This document shows, in pieces, positions 41,931 through 49,329 of a stretch of DNA of 64,000 nucleotides. The notes beneath the pieces were generated by a model that did not search any database, was not told the DNA's origin, and saw nothing but the letters and a program-made list of their open reading frames with translations. Made by a program: the position numbers and the translations under genes. The DNA is from Streptomyces violaceorubidus. Lineage in GTDB: Bacteria; Actinomycetota; Actinomycetes; Streptomycetales; Streptomycetaceae. The number at the start of each line of letters is the position of its first letter. Position 1 is the stretch's first letter. The stretch spans positions 25,135 to 89,134 of the forward strand of contig NZ_JODM01000024.1 in NCBI RefSeq assembly GCF_000717995.1. The letters are read 5' to 3'.

Positions 41931-42811
41931 CGAGTTCGAGGGTGTTGAGGCAGGCGTGGGAGGACCACCCGCACTACAGGTACCGCGGGTGCGCGGAGGA
42001 CCAGGACGTACGGGGCCGTGCGGCGGGCGACGTCTCGTTGTCGCTGGACGCGTGGCACGGGGACGACCGGGACGGGTCGGAGCCGCAGCGGGTGCGTGAG
42101 GCCCGGCAGGCTGCCGCAGTCGAGGTGTGTCTGAACTGCCCGGTGATGGTGCAGTGCGACGCCTACGCCAACTCGGTGGTGGTGGAGGACGGGCAGGCTC
42201 GTCTGGCGGAGCCGGCGGGTGTGTGGGGTGCCCGGACGGGGCTGGAGCGGCATCGGGCGTTCATCAAGCACCGGCATGAGGTGGCGGTGCCGGCGCCGCG
42301 GCGGCTGGTGTTGACGGGGCAGCGGGAGGCGGTGCTGTTGGCGCTGGCCGGTCACTGGGATCCGGGGGCGGTGGCGTCGGCGGCTGGGGTGGATGTGCGG
42401 ACGGCGAATTGGCAGCGTCGTCGTCTGGTGACGATGCTGGCGCTGCCGCAGGCGGTGTCGCGTCGGGAGCTGCTGGCGGCCGCTGTCGCTCAGGGGCTGC
42501 TGGACGCGGACGTGGTGGTGGGGGATGACGGCAGCGTGCCTGCGGTGCCGCCTCCGCCTGCCCCGTCCCGGGCCGCGTCTGGTGGCTCGGGCGGCACGGC
42601 GGCCGGGGCGGTGCCGCCTGTGGAGGCGCCCGCCGTCCTTCGGGGACGTGTCCGGGGTCGCCCTCGTCGTCCTGGTGCTGCCCGCCGGCGCGTCACTCTC
42701 GGGCCGCCGGTCCCTGTAGGCCCTGGGCAGCTGTCGATGTTCGAGGTGCCCCAGCCGTCTGCCCCTGTTGTTCCCCTGCACCGTTCTGAGCCGTTGGAGG
42801 CCGCAGCATGA
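41927..42811 (+). CDS. WhiB-like regulator with C-terminal extension
   Basis: 294 residues from a GTG with GAGGGAGGAA upstream. Cys 22, Cys 68, Cys 71 and Cys 77 (CLNCPVMVQC) and the turn GVWGAR at 98-103 match the WhiB iron-sulphur fold, though the middle is longer than in host WhiB proteins. Residues ~125-175 resemble a helix-turn-helix (DPGAVASAAGVDVRTANWQRRRL), and a Pro/Ala-rich end with QLSMFEVPQ follows. WhiB proteins bind sigma factor and tune transcription; phage copies can redirect host regulation. Confidence 0.75.
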   Translation: MTSSRVLRQAWEDHPHYRYRGCAEDQDVRGRAAGDVSLSLDAWHGDDRDGSEPQRVREARQAAAVEVCLNCPVMVQCDAYANSVVVEDGQARLAEPAGVWGARTGLERHRAFIKHRHEVAVPAPRRLVLTGQREAVLLALAGHWDPGAVASAAGVDVRTANWQRRRLVTMLALPQAVSRRELLAAAVAQGLLDADVVVGDDGSVPAVPPPPAPSRAASGGSGGTAAGAVPPVEAPAVLRGRVRGRPRRPGAARRRVTLGPPVPVGPGQLSMFEVPQPSAPVVPLHRSEPLEAAA

Positions 42812-43233
42812 CCGAGACCACCCCTGCCCCTGTCCCGTCCGCCTCCGACGACGACGCGGCGTTCGAGACGATGCGCACGGACGCGGTGAACGCCGGCCGG
42901 GCGATGTCGTCGGGCGAGTTCCTGGCGGGGCTGATCGCCAACGGGCAGTTGGAGACGGCGGGCCGTCCGGAGAAGCTGGCGCGGGACATGTGGCCGGACG
43001 CGGATCCGGCGCTGGTGCAGGCGGTGTGGGACCGGGCTCTCGCAGTCGGGTTCCACGCCGGGCGGGTGTCGGCTGCGCCGCGCATGTTCCGGGACCAGCT
43101 GGACCGCCTGGCGGGCGTGTTCGCGGCGGCGGGGTTTCATGCGATGGGTGGTCTGGTGTCGCGGTCGCGGCGGCTGGTGGTTCCGGAGGCACCGTCGCAT
43201 CCGGCGGACGGCGAGGCGGGGCACGGGCACTGA
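42808..43233 (+). CDS. Hypothetical protein
   Basis: 141 residues, ATGA overlap with the WhiB-like gene. Acidic Pro/Ser-rich N-terminus, then helices (FETMRTDAVNAGRAMSSGEFLAG, VQAVWDRALAVGFHAGR, FRDQLDRLAGVFAAAG). No motif recognised. Followed by a long gap, so it ends the operon. Confidence 0.65.
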   Translation: MTETTPAPVPSASDDDAAFETMRTDAVNAGRAMSSGEFLAGLIANGQLETAGRPEKLARDMWPDADPALVQAVWDRALAVGFHAGRVSAAPRMFRDQLDRLAGVFAAAGFHAMGGLVSRSRRLVVPEAPSHPADGEAGHGH

Positions 43234-43605
43234 CGGCGGGTCACATCCGGTGTGACTTGTCGGACTAGAGACACAGGGGAAGGGACTGGGACAGGTGGCA
43301 GGTTCAACCGGTAGCATGTGGTACACGTCAGACGTTCAGTCAGTTGCGAGGCTGGATGGCAGGCGTCACCAAACTGAAAAGTCGGAAGCCCCCGCTGCCA
43401 CCTTGGTGGCAGTCCCGGTTTGCGAAGCCGGGACGCGAGGGCTGACGGCACTCACCGTTGCTGAGACGAATGAAGGTGCCGACGTGGCAAAGAGTACCCG
43501 GGGTCGTTCCCCCGAAGACAGGTCACCCCGAAGTTTCTGCGTATCCGGCGTGAAGATCACACCGCCGATGCAGCCGGGCCCTGTCCCTTCTACCCGCACA
43601 GTCGC
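43234..43605 (+). promoter_or_regulatory. Gene-poor stretch with a candidate promoter
   Basis: No convincing complete gene between 43234 and 43483. Near 43290-43345 there is a TAGCAT -10-like box about 18 bases after GGGACA, and an AACGTCTGAC/GTCAGACGTT palindrome follows. These would drive the genes from 43484 or 43606 onward. A GGTTCAACC sequence at 43302 recalls a tRNA T-loop but no cloverleaf was found. Confidence 0.35.
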
Positions 43606-43609
43606 ATGA
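43484..43609 (+). CDS. Possible short leader protein
   Basis: A 41-codon frame from a GTG (GAAGG upstream) ending in an ATGA overlap with the next gene, which supports translation. The sequence (VAKSTRGRSPEDRSPRSF) is not distinctive. Alternatively one extra C in the run at 43509-43513 would fuse it in frame to the following gene. Low certainty. Confidence 0.35.
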   Translation: MAKSTRGRSPEDRSPRSFCVSGVKITPPMQPGPVPSTRTVA

Positions 43610-44076
43610 CCGCCCAGGCGGTATACCGCCTGCTCTGCGACGCGCCTCACTGCTTGGCGTCTGAACTCGTCGAGGATCTCCGGCAGGTACCCGACGGCTG
43701 GCGGAAGCTGAAGTCCACCGACCACATCGCCGTCCCGCCCCGGCAGCTTGCCTTCGAGCGGCGCCGACCTCGCACCCTGACCTACAGCGAGCAATGCCGT
43801 GGAGAGTTCACCCTCCACCTCTGCCCTGAACACCCGAACGTCTTCGACGCCCACCTGCCACGCACCGACGGCATCTACACCCGTCCCGGTCGGGACAGTC
43901 AGGCATACGCGTCGTGCTCCTGCGGCATGAAGTACGTCCTGTGCCGCACCGGCTGGAGGATCGCCGGAGGCGACGGCCGCGGCCCGGCTTCCCACACGGA
44001 GAACGCATGGTGGCGGCATCTCCCGGCCGAACTCCAGTGGTACGCCACTCGCGACGCTGGGCAGGTGGAGCGATGA
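43606..44076 (+). CDS. Cys-rich hypothetical protein
   Basis: 156 residues. Contains several Cys/His positions (LLCDAPHCLASELVEDL, LHLCPEHPN, CSCGMKYVLC) suggesting zinc binding. The start has no good ribosome-binding site and an open frame extends upstream, so the N-terminus is uncertain. ATGA overlap with the next gene. No family recognised. Confidence 0.6.
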   Translation: MTAQAVYRLLCDAPHCLASELVEDLRQVPDGWRKLKSTDHIAVPPRQLAFERRRPRTLTYSEQCRGEFTLHLCPEHPNVFDAHLPRTDGIYTRPGRDSQAYASCSCGMKYVLCRTGWRIAGGDGRGPASHTENAWWRHLPAELQWYATRDAGQVER

Positions 44077-44492
44077 GCCCCGACGACCTCTCCCTCGCCG
44101 ACCTGCGTAGCGAACTCCACCGGCTGGTCGCCGTTGCCGACAGTGCGGAGCGCCCCAAGCCCACCCGCATCAACCCCGCCGACCACTCCATGCCCGGCTA
44201 CGAATGGGACCTGCGCGAGCAGGACCACCCGTACACCAAGCGGCAGTACGTGTGGGTCATAAGGGCCATCGACGACCAGGACACGGCCGACGGCATGGTC
44301 CACGTGTCCACGCCGGAGTCGATGTTCCCCGGCGAAGACTTCGTCCCCATGTACGCGTCGGACGCCCGCCGCCTCGCAATGGCGTTGCTGGCCGCAGCCG
44401 ACCGTGCCGACTCCGTCAGTCAGGGCGTTACCAGTCTGGTCGCCTGGCGGACGGCCAAGAGCGATCCACCTGAGAGGAAGCAGATGACGTAG
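44073..44492 (+). CDS. Hypothetical protein
   Basis: 139 residues, coupled to the preceding gene by ATGA. Helical start (LSLADLRSELHRLVAVADSA), central beta region with EWDLREQDHPYTKRQYVWVI, and a helix (DARRLAMALLAAADRAD). No motif known to me. Confidence 0.65.
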   Translation: MSPDDLSLADLRSELHRLVAVADSAERPKPTRINPADHSMPGYEWDLREQDHPYTKRQYVWVIRAIDDQDTADGMVHVSTPESMFPGEDFVPMYASDARRLAMALLAAADRADSVSQGVTSLVAWRTAKSDPPERKQMT

Positions 44493-44592
44493 CGAGTAGC
44501 TGAGGCGGGAGGTTCCTGGGCCCCTTGGCGGGGGCTCATCCTCTACCGCCTGGCCGCTGGTGTTGGCGCACCGTGCGCGGCCTCGTACCACG

Positions 44593-44636
44593 GCTCGAAG
44601 TTGGCGCTTCGAGCTAAGGCTCCGGATTCCCGGAGC
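44593..44636 (+). repeat. Tandem hairpins upstream of the replication candidate
   Basis: GCTCGAAG-TTGGCG-CTTCGAGC (44593-44614) and GCTCCGG-ATTC-CCGGAGC (44619-44636) are two perfect stem-loops four bases apart. They lie 80 bp before the GTG of the winged-helix gene and could be a terminator pair for the preceding genes, an RNA control element or protein-binding sites. Confidence 0.55.
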
Positions 44637-44716
44637 GAACTACAGGTTCTGACCGAACCAGACCACCGAAGCCGGGGCCCTTTTGTGCTCCCGGCGCAAC
44701 CGGAAGCAGGTCCATA

Positions 44717-46111
44717 GTGCCTCAGCGCACCCCTTCTTGTCAGCTTGGCGCTTCCCGCACGCCCGAAACGCGAGGAACATCCCCCCGCACGGTCGACACC
44801 CAGTGCCCCGAAACCCGACTCCCCGTGGCCCCCCCGCACCAGTGGCTGCACGCCACGACAGGCCGTATCGCACCCGACCCGCACTCCTGGATGACCTCCG
44901 TCCACTGGATGACCGACCACGCCACCAAGGGCCACTACAAGCCCACCGCCAAGGGCTCCCCGAAGTGGGGGCCCACCACGGTCGCCGTTGCTCAGGAGAT
45001 CGCCGCACTCAAGGAGTGCCGACCCGGCGTCGACTACCTCGCCCGGAAACTCCGCGTGTCCGAGAGGACCGTCCAGTACCACCTCGGCATGCTCCGCGAG
45101 ACCGGACTCCTCGTGTACCGCAGCAAGGGCACCCGCATCCGCGGCGGAGGCAACCAGGCGTCCGTGTACGAGCGGACCATCCCCGTCGTCTTTGACGAGG
45201 CCCTCGGTATCCGCACCGTCGGCGAAGGGGTGCAACGCCGTCCCGTCGGCGCCTCACCGGAGCACCGGAAGACCCTCGGGAAGCTCGCCAAGAAGGCCGC
45301 CCGGAAGGTCCGCCGGCCCCGCCGCCGGACCCCTGTTTCGGCCGGTACCCGTTGCACCCCAATGGGGGTGGGTACTTCTGCGGCTTCTTCTGCGGCTAGT
45401 ACCTACTCTCCCTCTGAGAGCAAGCTCGCAAGCGGGGAAGGCAAGTCCCCCACCCCCAAGTCGTCGAAGCGCGGACCGCGCACCCTGAACCGCGTCGGCC
45501 GCCGCTACCAGCTCGCCCGAGAAGCCATCACCGTCATTCCGTGGCTGCACGGCGCCTCCACCCCCCGCATCGCCTGGATCCTCAAGGACTTCGCCGACAA
45601 CGGCTGGACTGTCCGCGAGGTCCAGGCCGTCGCCGAGAACATCCCCATGCCCACCCACGGCGTCCGACGCCCCTCCGGAATGCTCGCTGACCGCCTCCGC
45701 GGCAAGGCCGACATGACCGCCACGATGCGCGCCGCCTACGTGACCATGTGGGAAGAGTCCCGGACCGCCGCCAAGGACCGGCACGCCGACTACGAGGCTG
45801 CCCCCGCCGGCCCCCAGAGCCTCGCCGCCCGTCGGGCGATGGACGAGGCATTCGCCGCCATCCGCGACCGGCTCGCTCCCCAGATGCCCGAGGTGGAGTT
45901 GTCGCCGCTCGGCTCCATCGACGACCTCACTCGGCAGGAAGTCCTCGACCTCCGTCACGAGGCCGCCAAGAACCCCGACGTGATCCTCGACATGATCCAG
46001 GTCCTCGGGGAGCGAGACGCCCGCCGCCTGTACACGAACCGGGTCGTCGACCAGACCCTCGCCCTCGAGCGCATCAACGCCCGCCGCGACACCTACGCCC
46101 CCGCCTTCTGA
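44717..46111 (+). CDS. Winged-helix DNA-binding protein, replication initiator candidate
   Basis: 464 residues if the GTG at 44717 is used; the conserved-looking part begins at the ATG 44891 (MTSVHWMTDHATKGHYKP). A winged-helix domain at about 75-160 includes GPTTVAVAQEIAALKECRPG, LARKLRVSERTVQYHLGML and ETGLLVYRSKGTRI. A long disordered basic linker follows, then a helical C-terminal half (about 260-460). This build occurs in actinobacterial plasmid and phage proteins of the replication region. It lies two genes before a DciA-like gene and 2.3 kb before the centromere. Role in initiation is inferred. Confidence 0.65.
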   Translation: MPQRTPSCQLGASRTPETRGTSPRTVDTQCPETRLPVAPPHQWLHATTGRIAPDPHSWMTSVHWMTDHATKGHYKPTAKGSPKWGPTTVAVAQEIAALKECRPGVDYLARKLRVSERTVQYHLGMLRETGLLVYRSKGTRIRGGGNQASVYERTIPVVFDEALGIRTVGEGVQRRPVGASPEHRKTLGKLAKKAARKVRRPRRRTPVSAGTRCTPMGVGTSAASSAASTYSPSESKLASGEGKSPTPKSSKRGPRTLNRVGRRYQLAREAITVIPWLHGASTPRIAWILKDFADNGWTVREVQAVAENIPMPTHGVRRPSGMLADRLRGKADMTATMRAAYVTMWEESRTAAKDRHADYEAAPAGPQSLAARRAMDEAFAAIRDRLAPQMPEVELSPLGSIDDLTRQEVLDLRHEAAKNPDVILDMIQVLGERDARRLYTNRVVDQTLALERINARRDTYAPAF

Positions 46112-46122
46112 GGAGACCCACC

Positions 46123-46782
46123 ATGCCCCGCAGCAAACTCGACCAGTCGTACCCGCGCGTCCTCCGCGCCCACACCAGGACCAATCCCGCACCCGAGTCG
46201 ATCCAGTTGGAGTTCCCTGTGCCCCAGGAAGACACGTACAGGGGAAGCCAAGAATCTGTCCGGTGCGTCAACGTCGTGCGCGACCTGGCCGATTACGTCC
46301 CGAGCGCAACCAAGGCAACCAAGCCTGCTTCATCTGCATCGACCGTCCACCGGAACCAGCTCCGACGTCTTGCCATCGGACGAATACAGAGGCTCGCCGC
46401 CACCGACGACTGGGGGCACAGGCCGGATCCTGATCCCGTCCACGACGCAGACCACAGAACGTCCATGAGCGACGCACGAATCGCGCTCAACGTTGTTCGC
46501 GGCATCACCCTTGCCGACATCGACCCCACTACTGGATACGACGTGTCTCGACAGGCGTACGAGAGAAGCCGGATCGAGTGGCGTAAGCGCATAGCGCAGC
46601 AGGGTTGGGACATTTTCACGGCCACTCAGTACGCCAAGGTGCGAGCAAGGTGGGAGGCGCGCCACCCGGAGTGGGTCGTGGATGACGACTGGCTGGAGGG
46701 ACTCGCCGGAGTGGAGGCAGCGCGACGGGAACTGGATGTGGCGCGGGAGCGCATCCGAGTTGTCGTTGAGGGGGCCCAGTGA
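46123..46782 (+). CDS. Hypothetical protein of replication region
   Basis: 219 residues, GAGGAGA before the ATG. Disordered N-terminus with LEFPVP, a helical centre (TVHRNQLRRLAIGRIQRLAA) and a charged C-terminal helix (GLAGVEAARRELDVARERIR). It is coupled to the DciA-like gene (GTGA) and probably acts with it. No family recognised. Confidence 0.65.
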   Translation: MPRSKLDQSYPRVLRAHTRTNPAPESIQLEFPVPQEDTYRGSQESVRCVNVVRDLADYVPSATKATKPASSASTVHRNQLRRLAIGRIQRLAATDDWGHRPDPDPVHDADHRTSMSDARIALNVVRGITLADIDPTTGYDVSRQAYERSRIEWRKRIAQQGWDIFTATQYAKVRARWEARHPEWVVDDDWLEGLAGVEAARRELDVARERIRVVVEGAQ

Positions 46783-47564
46783 CCGAGCAGGCTTCCGGTG
46801 CAGACCTGGCCCGCATGGCGCTCGCCGCCGCCCGCGCCAACGCCAAATCCAACCCCGCACCCGCCAGAAAGACCCGCCGCGGACCCCGACCCGCCCGCGG
46901 CGAAGGACGCGACCCCCAAGGACTCGGCACCATCCTCGGACGCCTCCAGACCGAACAAGGCTGGGACGCCGGACTCAACGGCGGCAACCTCCTCGACCAA
47001 TGGGCCACCATCGCCCCCACCGAGTTGGCCGCAACCGTCCAAGCCGTCGCCTACGACCCCGACCGCGGCATCCTCGAACTCCGCCCCACCAGCCCCGCCT
47101 ACGCCACCCAGATACGCCTCTTCCAGCAGCAGCTAGTCACCCACCTCAACCGGCAGCTGGGCAAGCCCGCCGTCCGCACCATCCGCGTCCTCGCCCCAGG
47201 CGCCGACCACAAGCCCACGGACGGCGCCCTCGAGCCGGAGACGGCCGCCACGCCAGCCGGGCCCGTGAAGATCCGCGACACCGCCCACCCCGGCTACCAG
47301 GCCACGCTCGCCCTCGCCCTCCAACACCGCGGCAGCCACCAGCGCACCGACCCCTACGAGGAGCAGGCCCGCGCCCGACAGGAAGCCGCGTTGCGCGCCG
47401 GCCGGCAGCACGAGACCGAACACCGCGACGGCGTGTGGGAACTCGACCGGCTCGAGACTGCCCGCGTTGACCAGGCGGAAGCCGTCCGCCAAGCCGCCAT
47501 CGCCCGAGCCCGCCAGGAGAAAGCAGGTGGCACCATGCCCCGCAAAGCCTTCGACGCCGCCTAA
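46779..47564 (+). CDS. DciA-like (DUF721) helicase loader
   Basis: 261 residues from a GTG overlapping the previous stop. Residues ~45-135 carry the DUF721 pattern: LGTILGRLQTEQGWDAGLNG, LLDQWATIAP, GILELRPTSPAYATQIRLFQ, QLVTHLNRQLG, VRTIRVLAPG. DciA loads the DnaB helicase in bacteria lacking DnaC, actinobacteria included. The C-terminal half is a long charged helix (EEQARARQEAALRAGRQHE). An element-encoded copy could recruit the host helicase to its own origin. Confidence 0.75.
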   Translation: MTEQASGADLARMALAAARANAKSNPAPARKTRRGPRPARGEGRDPQGLGTILGRLQTEQGWDAGLNGGNLLDQWATIAPTELAATVQAVAYDPDRGILELRPTSPAYATQIRLFQQQLVTHLNRQLGKPAVRTIRVLAPGADHKPTDGALEPETAATPAGPVKIRDTAHPGYQATLALALQHRGSHQRTDPYEEQARARQEAALRAGRQHETEHRDGVWELDRLETARVDQAEAVRQAAIARARQEKAGGTMPRKAFDAA

Positions 47565-47586
47565 CACCCCCGCCACGGAGCACCAC

Positions 47587-47955
47587 GTGACCGCACCACA
47601 CCAGCCCACCAATCGCTCCATAGGCGACGTCAGCGAAGCCATCCGGTGGGCGGAGACCCACATCGAGCAGACGTTCAGCATCGAAGACCTCGCCGTCCGC
47701 GCCCACGTCAGCCGAAGCACCTTTCAACGTCACTTCCGCAAGATCACAGGCTCCGCGCCTCTGGAATGGCTGACCGCCAGACGCATGGACCGCGCCAAGC
47801 ACCTGCTGGCCACCACCAACCTCCCCATCCGGGCGGTCGCACGCCGCTCCGGCTTTCACGACGAGCCCCTGTTCCGCTACCACTGGCGTCGGCTGGTAGG
47901 CGGCACACCCTCGGGCTGGAGGAAGAAGCAGTCCGCGAGCCGGGACGCATCCTGA
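47587..47955 (+). CDS. AraC-type HTH protein
   Basis: 122 residues from a GTG with CGGAG upstream. It consists almost wholly of the AraC double helix-turn-helix: FSIEDLAVRAHVSRSTFQRHF (about 37-57) and PIRAVARRSGFHDEPLFRYHW (about 83-103) with the usual GTPSGWR end. There is no effector domain. It may be a transcription activator acquired from the host. A GGGGAAC box follows at 47960. Confidence 0.8.
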   Translation: MTAPHQPTNRSIGDVSEAIRWAETHIEQTFSIEDLAVRAHVSRSTFQRHFRKITGSAPLEWLTARRMDRAKHLLATTNLPIRAVARRSGFHDEPLFRYHWRRLVGGTPSGWRKKQSASRDAS

Positions 47956-48023
47956 GCCAGGGGAACGTCCGCCGGTTTCCGGTGCATCGTGACAGCGATC
48001 ACCCGCACGAACGGAGACCGCCC

Positions 48024-48169
48024 ATGGCCCACACCCCGACTGGCACACCCTCGCCGAAGCCGACGAACGGCACTGGCTCGACCAGTGGGCCCGCGGCCTC
48101 ATCAACCCCACCACCCTCGAGCTGGCCGACCCCGCGCCCGCTTCCGTCCTCGCCGGAGCCACCGCATGA
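48024..48169 (+). pseudogene. Short gene with apparent -1 frameshift
   Basis: After an ATG at 48024 (GGAGAC upstream) the frame MAHTP continues as unnatural sequence. The -1 frame from 48035 reads PDWHTLAEADERHWLDQWAR ... LAGATA and stops at 48169 in an ATGA overlap with the next gene, which indicates a real cistron. One extra C in the run 48034-48037 would give a 49-residue protein. Mutation, sequencing slip or recoding are all possible. Confidence 0.45.
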
Positions 48170-48330
48170 CCGCCCCCACGCCCACGCGGCCCGCCAAACC
48201 CCGCATCACCTACCCGCGGCCCCCACTTGTCCGCGACCACACTGCCCTCTTCCGTGAGGCCACCTACACGGACGGGCAGCCATACAACGACGGCGACCTC
48301 GAGGACGACGAGCCCAACGGTGAGTGGTGA
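48166..48330 (+). CDS. Small hypothetical protein
   Basis: 54 residues, ATGA overlap with the frameshifted gene. Pro-rich start, then VRDHTALFREATYTDGQPYN and an acidic end (DLEDDEPNGEW). Its stop codon lies in the first centromere-like palindrome. Function unknown. Confidence 0.55.
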   Translation: MTAPTPTRPAKPRITYPRPPLVRDHTALFREATYTDGQPYNDGDLEDDEPNGEW

Positions 48331-48392
48331 CCATGTGGTCACCACCTTCGGGTCAGAATGACGACAAGGTGGTGACCACATGGTCACCACCT
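48324..48392. repeat. Candidate parS centromere palindromes
   Basis: Two inverted repeats share the same half-sites: GTGGTGACC-ATGT-GGTCACCAC (48324-48345) and AGGTGGTGACCA-CA-TGGTCACCACCT (48367-48392), the second with 12-bp arms. Centres are 45 bp apart. They lie 25 bp beyond the end of the parB-like gene. They differ from the chromosomal parS consensus. Binding by the ParB-like protein is inferred from position and symmetry. Confidence 0.7.
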
Positions 48393-48417
48393 CGAGACGC
48401 CGCCCGTCGCAGAGTCG

Positions 48418-49329
48418 TCAGCCCAAATTCCCCGACAACTCCTCCACCAGCTCACGCACCGCGGACTCCAGCTCCTCCGCCTCACGACGAGCACGCGCCG
48501 GATCCCGCTCCGCCAACTCCCGGATCCTCTCCACCGCCCGCAACGACTCACTCACCTGAGCCGCCGTGGGCGGCTTCTCCTGTTTCTGCACCGTCGGCCC
48601 CGGCAGCTCCTTCGGCGGCGCATAGCCGAGGAAGTTCGCCGCCTGCATCAGCGTCTTATCGGTGACGTTGCCGTGCCGGGCCGCCTCCAACCACGTCTCC
48701 CGCACCGCCTCCCGACCGTGCGCCTCCAGGACCGGCACCAGCACCCGCAGTGGACGCTCCTTCAGTTCCTGGGTGGTGATGTCCTCGAGGGCCTGCGCGA
48801 CCGGCATCACGCGGAGGATGTTGTTCGCCTGATGCTTCTTGATCCCAAACCGGGAGTCGGTCAGCTCACCGAAGGTGTTGAACCCGGCCGTCTTGTGGAG
48901 CTCCTCATCCTTCATCGCCTGCAACCGCAGCCCCAGCCCGATCAGCTTCTGCTGCTCCGCTCGCTCGTGGTTGGCGCGGGCCGCGTACTGCACAGCGAGG
49001 ATGCCGCGGGAGTAGAACTCCAGCCGCTCCACCGGGTCGTCACTGTCAGGCTGGGTGAACGCCGGCATCGGCAGATAGCCCGCAGCCCCGGCCGACGCCA
49101 CCTCGATCTCCCCGGTCGAATCGTCCTCCCCCGTAGAATCGTCCACCGATCCGTCGGCCTGTTCGGGCAGTGCTGGTGCCGTAGCAGGGACAGCGGTCAG
49201 CACCGGAGCGGCTGCGGCCTCACGGGCACGCCGCTGGTTCTCTTCCCACTCCCGCAGCTGATTCTCACGCGACTGATCCCCACCACCCTGACCAATCACC
49301 GGAATCGGTGGTGGCGCCTTCCGGGTCAC
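48418..49329 (-). CDS. parB: ParB-like partition protein
   Basis: 303 residues, overlapping parA by four bases. The N-terminal 90 residues are disordered and acidic (DDSTGEDDSTGE), a likely ParA contact region. The middle is helical with a probable HTH (ELTDSRFGIKKHQANNILRV, about 155-175) and GNVTDKTLMQAANFLG. The end is a charged helix (ARREAEELESAVRELVEEL) suited to dimerisation. The canonical ParB nuclease-like GERR box is absent, so it is an atypical centromere-binding protein. Confidence 0.75.
   Translation of the reverse strand: MTRKAPPPIPVIGQGGGDQSRENQLREWEENQRRAREAAAAPVLTAVPATAPALPEQADGSVDDSTGEDDSTGEIEVASAGAAGYLPMPAFTQPDSDDPVERLEFYSRGILAVQYAARANHERAEQQKLIGLGLRLQAMKDEELHKTAGFNTFGELTDSRFGIKKHQANNILRVMPVAQALEDITTQELKERPLRVLVPVLEAHGREAVRETWLEAARHGNVTDKTLMQAANFLGYAPPKELPGPTVQKQEKPPTAAQVSESLRAVERIRELAERDPARARREAEELESAVRELVEELSGNLG

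Noticed and set aside
43302..43345. tRNA-like GGTTCAACC sequence
   Set aside because: No acceptor, D or anticodon arms can be folded around it.
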